18,245 nt of DNA from CAZJHX01 sp964545715 (GTDB lineage Bacteria; Myxococcota_A; UBA9042; GCA-2863065), in assembly GCA_964545715.1 (NCBI GenBank), contig CAZJHX010000195.1, forward strand, positions 1-18,245, in the 5' to 3' direction. The position numbers and the translations under genes were made by a program. Position 1 is the stretch's first letter; the number at the start of each line of letters is the position of its first letter. Below are positions 14,846 to 18,245 of the stretch, in pieces. The notes beneath the pieces were generated by a model. It saw nothing but the letters and a program-made list of their open reading frames with translations. It did not search any database and was not told where the DNA came from.

Positions 14846-15772
14846 GTGGCAGCTTTGAGTGGCGACAGAAGAAGATACGAGCGCACGCAGCGACTGATTC
14901 GTCTGCGGTTTGACTGGGGTGGCGGCAACCACTTCGGCGTCACCACCGACCTGTCCTTTGGCGGCGCGTTCATCAACACCGGCGTATATCCCCCACCCGG
15001 CACCGTACTGGACTTCGTCTACGATCCGACCGGCCAGGGTCAGCCCATCATCTTCACCGCAGTGGTCCAGCGCGTCGTGGACCCGCTGTCACGTATCTCC
15101 GTCGTGCCCGGGATCGGCATCCGCTGGTTGCAAGCGATGACGCACGGCTCTGCGGAGTCCCTCAGCCGGCTTCTGACCTCGCTCTTCAAGCAGGAGGTCG
15201 GGCTTGAGCTGACCCCGGACGGACGCGTGATCTGGCGCCCGGAACACGACGACCCAGCCGATACCCCGGAGTTCAAGCGGACGCGACACGCCCAGGTCCG
15301 CGACGACCTGAGCAAGCTCGATCGCATCGTCGCCCCAGTGGCCGAAAAGCCGCTCGATCGTCGCAGTGCGCCCCGCTTTCAGACCAGCACCGAGGTGACC
15401 GTGTACGTCAATCGCCTGCCGCTCAATGGCCGGGTCCGCAACATCAGCTTGCGCGGACTGTGGGTCGAGGCGGAGGGCTTCCTGCCGCGTGTCGGCGACG
15501 TCGTCACGACCCGCTACCCGATCGAGCACAAGGGCGAGGACCGCTGGGTCCGCCTGGTTGGCGTCGTGATTCGCACCCGCCCTGCGCCGGACAGCGGCTT
15601 CGGACTTGAGATCATCCGCGTCGACAATCTCGGCGTCCCCGCCCTCTTCGAGGACTACATCGACCACCTCGCACAAGCGCAATCGCCCGATGGCAACGCG
15701 CCGCGAACGCTGGACGAGCGCCCGTTTCACACAGTGAATTCCGACGGGACGACCGTCGTCGACTATTCGTAA
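14846..15772 (+). CDS. Tandem PilZ domain protein, predicted c-di-GMP receptor
   Basis: The 308-residue cytoplasmic protein has two PilZ domains. Domain 1 (about 8-120) has R9-x3-R13 followed by D35-L-S-F-G-G40, a full c-di-GMP signature. Domain 2 (about 170-280) has R173-x3-R177 and N199-I-S-L-R-G204, also competent by pattern. The linker at about 125-168 is polar. PilZ proteins bind cyclic di-GMP and control motility or exopolysaccharide output; the partner is unknown, but the flanking genes for polysaccharide-active enzymes suggest matrix control. The start is ambiguous: GTG at 14846 is used, but AAGGGTGG at 14842-14849 is better placed for TTG at 14855, which removes only three residues. 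Confidence 0.88.
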   Translation: MAALSGDRRRYERTQRLIRLRFDWGGGNHFGVTTDLSFGGAFINTGVYPPPGTVLDFVYDPTGQGQPIIFTAVVQRVVDPLSRISVVPGIGIRWLQAMTHGSAESLSRLLTSLFKQEVGLELTPDGRVIWRPEHDDPADTPEFKRTRHAQVRDDLSKLDRIVAPVAEKPLDRRSAPRFQTSTEVTVYVNRLPLNGRVRNISLRGLWVEAEGFLPRVGDVVTTRYPIEHKGEDRWVRLVGVVIRTRPAPDSGFGLEIIRVDNLGVPALFEDYIDHLAQAQSPDGNAPRTLDERPFHTVNSDGTTVVDYS

Positions 15773-15791
15773 CTGCCACCCGTCCTTTAAG

Positions 15792-16736
15792 GTGGATCCA
15801 ACCTGTGGAAAAGTTGTTATTATCCGCCCCGTCGTGATTCACATTGCAGCGGTATTTCTGATCGGCCTGGGCGTCACAGCCGAGAGCGAGGCGGACTCTC
15901 GTCAGCGCATCCGCCAGGTGAACAGCTGGGTCTACCAGCTGCAGAAGGTCGATCCTGAACGCCTCGTCAAAAGCGGCGCCGACCTGCTCGTTATCGATCA
16001 CGCAGACGACGATCTTCAGCCGTGGCCGGCAGAGACCATCGAGCGCCTCAAGCAGGGTGACGGCAAGCGCCGCATCGTGCTGGCCTACCTCTCCGTCGGT
16101 GAAGCCGAGAGCTATCGCGGCTATTGGCTACCGGAGTGGCACCGCCGCCCGCCGAGCTGGATCGGGCGCATGAATCGCTACTGGCGCGAGAACTACCCGG
16201 TCAAGTACTGGCATCCCGAGTGGCAGGAGATCATTCTGGGCTCGGGCGGGTACCTGGAGAAGATCATCAACCAGGGCTTCGACGGCGTCTATCTGGACCG
16301 CTTGGATGTGTACACGCGCTGGGGTCCCACCGGAAAAGGCCGCAAGCACGAGAAGAGCAGCGCGATCGCGATGACACGATTCGTGTCGGAGCTGGCACAG
16401 ACGGCCCGAGTCAACTACGGACGCCCCAACTTTCTGATGGTCGGGCAGAACGCCCCCGGCCTGGCGCACACCGCCGGGTACCTGGACCAGATCGACGCGA
16501 TCGCGCTGGAGGACATCTTTCATTACGGAGTCAACGCCAAGCGCCGCTCAAAGCGCTACAGCAGGTACATCTTGAAGGACCTGCTGGCACCGGCGAGGCA
16601 GCGCGGCGTCCCCATTCTGGCGGTGGATTATCTGGCCAACCGGGGCGAGCGGCGGCGGTTTGGGCGCAAGGCGCGGCGGCACGGGCTGATCCCGTTCGCC
16701 GCACCGTCCCGTCGGCTGGACCGACTTCCTAAGTAA
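15792..16736 (+). CDS. Secreted TM1410/GH114-type glycoside hydrolase (polygalactosaminidase-like)
   Basis: The 314-residue protein begins with a signal peptide (basic start with R12, hydrophobic core about 14-29, cleavage near TA-ES or EA-DS). The rest is a TIM barrel of the MJ1477/TM1410 group related to endo-alpha-1,4-polygalactosaminidases: LLVIDHADDD (69-74), VLAYLSVGEAESYRGYW, YPVKYWHPEWQEII, GFDGVYLDRLDVY with D169 and D172, and DAIALEDIFHYG with E240. D169 and E240 are the likely catalytic acids by family analogy. It should cut an alpha-linked galactosamine-type exopolysaccharide outside the inner membrane. GTG 15792 is the start; GTG 15834 would leave a shorter signal. It is 19 bases after the PilZ gene, so probably same operon, and ends three bases from the convergent sigma gene. 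Confidence 0.85.
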   Translation: MDPTCGKVVIIRPVVIHIAAVFLIGLGVTAESEADSRQRIRQVNSWVYQLQKVDPERLVKSGADLLVIDHADDDLQPWPAETIERLKQGDGKRRIVLAYLSVGEAESYRGYWLPEWHRRPPSWIGRMNRYWRENYPVKYWHPEWQEIILGSGGYLEKIINQGFDGVYLDRLDVYTRWGPTGKGRKHEKSSAIAMTRFVSELAQTARVNYGRPNFLMVGQNAPGLAHTAGYLDQIDAIALEDIFHYGVNAKRRSKRYSRYILKDLLAPARQRGVPILAVDYLANRGERRRFGRKARRHGLIPFAAPSRRLDRLPK

Positions 16737-16739
16737 TAC

Positions 16740-18125
16740 TTAGTCCTCGAGGAAAGCGGCTAGCGTCTCCGTCATGTCGGATACCCGCAGCTTCTTCAGC
16801 GCGGCCGCCTCGATCTGACGAATACGCTCGCGGGTCAGCGAGAACGTGCGGCCGATCTCCTCCAGCGTGTGGGTCTGGTCGTTGCCGAGGCCGTAGCGCA
16901 GGCGAAGGACCTTCTCCTCTTTCGGCTTGAGAAGGGCCAGGCTGGCTTTCAGCGAGCTCTTGAGGTGCTGCTCGCCGATCAGATCCTGAGCGGACACCTC
17001 GTCCTCTTTCTGGATCAGCTCGATCAGCTGCCGGCTGCCGTCGTCGCCCACGGGGGTCTCCAGACTGACCGGGTCCTCGAGTAGCCGCAGGTACCAGTGC
17101 ACCTCTTCGATGGACATGCTCAGCTGCTTGGACAGCTCGGTGTCGGTCGGCTCGCGCTGCAGCTCCTTGCGCAGGGTGCGCTGCACGCGGGAGACCTTGT
17201 TGACGGCCTCGATCGCGTGGACGGGCACGCGCACGGTGCGACCTTGATCGGCCGCCGCGCGGGTGATCGCCTGACGGATCCACCAGGTCGCATAGGTGCT
17301 GAAACGATAGCCGCGGCGCGGGTCAAAGCGCTCGACCGCCTTCATGAGACCGATGTTGCCCTCCTGGATCAGGTCCGAGAAGGGCAGGCCCAGGTGGCGA
17401 TAGCGCTTGGCGATGCTGACAACCAGCCGCAGATTGGACTCGATCAGCACCTTGCGCGCCGCAAACACGCCGCGCAGGTGGTGACGCAGGCTCATGACAA
17501 AGCGGGTCAGGTTCTCTTCACCGATGCCCACGGCGCGGACTGCGCGCGCGGCGATCTCTTCATCCGGACTATCGGACGCCGCCTGTGCCAGCGCGAAGAT
17601 GCGGTGGCAGCAGTCGATGCCGAAGTTGCGGGTGAATCCGATCTCCTGCAGGGCGTCAGACATGGTCGCTTTGATGGCAGCCAGACGCTTCAGCGTGGGT
17701 GCGTGGCCGGGCAGGGACCGCAGCTTACGCATGTAACGCTTCATGGTCTTGAGACCGGCCAAAACCAGCTCGCTGGCCTCCAGGTTACGCTTGACGTCAG
17801 TCGCCTGACCTTTGCCGGCAACCGCCTCGTTGTGGATGGACCGGACGGCCTTCAGAATCACCTTCGTCGGCATCAGGGCCAGCAGCAGCTCGCGCTCGGC
17901 CGCGCGGATCATCCGCGCGATCTCGACCTCCTGCTCTGCGGTCAGCAACGCGACCGCTCCCATACGCTTCAGGTAGACCGTCGTAATGTCTTGGGGGTTT
18001 TCTGCGCCAATCATTGGGGTGTCCTTGGCGCCCGTGCTGTTCGCTCCGCCCTCCGAAGCGCGCGCACGAGTCGTCTCCAGACGATCCAACGCAAGACCCG
18101 CCGGGGTTGTTTCAATAAAGTTCAA
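16740..18125 (-). CDS. Sigma-70 family (RpoD-like) RNA polymerase sigma factor
   Basis: The protein has 461 residues from TTG 18125, or 424 from ATG 18014. Region 1.2 is at about 46-80 (ITTVYLKRMGAVALLTAEQEVEIARMIR), with a non-conserved segment at about 85-225. Regions 2.1-2.4 follow (NLRLVVSIAKRYRHLGLPF, DLIQEGNIGLMKAVERFDP, STYATWWIRQ at 276-285, TRAAADQGRTVRVPVHAIE), then region 3, then region 4.2 (LEEIGRTFSLTRERIRQIE from 421, AALKKLR). Regions 2.4 and 4.2 are close to housekeeping sigma, so -10/-35 promoters of the usual type should be recognised. Region 1.1 is missing and the protein is much shorter than typical deltaproteobacterial RpoD, so it may be a group 2 paralogue or a compact primary factor. 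ATG 18014 has a good AAGGA seven bases upstream; TTG 18125 has GGGGA. The extra 37 residues are Thr/Ala-rich and unconserved. Confidence 0.9.
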   Translation of the reverse strand: MNFIETTPAGLALDRLETTRARASEGGANSTGAKDTPMIGAENPQDITTVYLKRMGAVALLTAEQEVEIARMIRAAERELLLALMPTKVILKAVRSIHNEAVAGKGQATDVKRNLEASELVLAGLKTMKRYMRKLRSLPGHAPTLKRLAAIKATMSDALQEIGFTRNFGIDCCHRIFALAQAASDSPDEEIAARAVRAVGIGEENLTRFVMSLRHHLRGVFAARKVLIESNLRLVVSIAKRYRHLGLPFSDLIQEGNIGLMKAVERFDPRRGYRFSTYATWWIRQAITRAAADQGRTVRVPVHAIEAVNKVSRVQRTLRKELQREPTDTELSKQLSMSIEEVHWYLRLLEDPVSLETPVGDDGSRQLIELIQKEDEVSAQDLIGEQHLKSSLKASLALLKPKEEKVLRLRYGLGNDQTHTLEEIGRTFSLTRERIRQIEAAALKKLRVSDMTETLAAFLED

Positions 18126-18190
18126 GTTTCCCCGCCTTGTCGTCCAAACAGTGCAGATCCAGCCCGCCTTGACGCACTGGGACGACGGAG

Positions 18191-18232
18191 GTCTAATCGG
18201 CGCGACCGTCCACCACCTTTAGACTTTTTTTT
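18191..18232 (+). terminator. Terminator-like hairpin with T8 on the plus strand
   Basis: GTCTAA (18191-18196) pairs with TTAGAC (18219-18224), enclosing a small CGG-CGCGA-CCG hairpin, and is followed directly by eight T (18225-18232). On the plus strand this is the form of an intrinsic terminator, although the outer stem is only six pairs. It lies upstream of the minus-strand sigma gene, so it would stop antisense transcription. On the minus strand the same bases form an A tract in the promoter region. No clear -10/-35 for the sigma gene is seen in 18126-18245. Confidence 0.35.
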
Positions 18233-18245
18233 CGATTCACTTTGT

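Noticed and set aside
17986..18222. Plus-strand frame of 78 codons ending inside the hairpin before T8
   Set aside because: Its stop inside a terminator-like structure is suggestive, but it has no ribosome-binding site, overlaps the sigma gene start and has no recognisable pattern.

Overview
The window is GC-rich chromosomal DNA that is almost completely coding: sixteen protein genes, no RNA genes, no insertion sequences and no CRISPR array. No stretch above about 150 bases lacks a gene. The gene content suggests a Gram-negative bacterium of the deltaproteobacterial/Myxococcota-Bradymonadota type: an RpoE/ChrR-like sigma/anti-sigma pair, a XerD - site-2 protease - RluB string, a tandem PilZ protein, a COG1033-type RND exporter, and many GTG/TTG starts. 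This placement is an inference and not firm.

Left part (1-2636). Two minus-strand genes, an HD phosphohydrolase of the YedJ type and a two-domain DUF4937-like protein cut by the window edge, are divergent from a plus-strand pair encoding an ECF sigma factor and a ChrR-type zinc/cupin anti-sigma factor. The anti-sigma gene runs tail-to-tail into rluB with a 77-base overlap.

Housekeeping string (2560-5074, minus strand). xerD, an M50 site-2 protease and an RsuA/RluB-type pseudouridine synthase are packed as one operon; protease and rluB share TGATG.

Central cluster (5135-11849, plus strand). Four tightly packed genes encode a UbiA-like membrane prenyltransferase, a PEP-synthase/rifampicin-phosphotransferase-like phosphohistidine enzyme without a PEP TIM barrel, a BtaA-like (DUF3419) 3-amino-3-carboxypropyl transferase, and an RND/MMPL lipid-type exporter. 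The first two overlap and the others are 2 and 12 bases apart. I read this as a candidate undescribed pathway that makes and exports a modified isoprenoid or glycerolipid. It is the most interesting part of the window.

Envelope/polysaccharide section (11926-16736, plus strand). A secreted DUF2194-like protein with polysaccharide deacetylase motifs, a small hypothetical protein, a double PilZ protein, and a secreted TM1410/GH114-type glycoside hydrolase follow. Together they look like an extracellular polysaccharide trimming module, in which the two activities that Pel-system PelA carries in one chain occur as separate proteins.

Right edge (16740-18125, minus strand). A compact sigma-70 family factor without region 1.1 ends three bases from the hydrolase gene, tail to tail. 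Upstream of it lies a hairpin followed by eight T on the plus strand.
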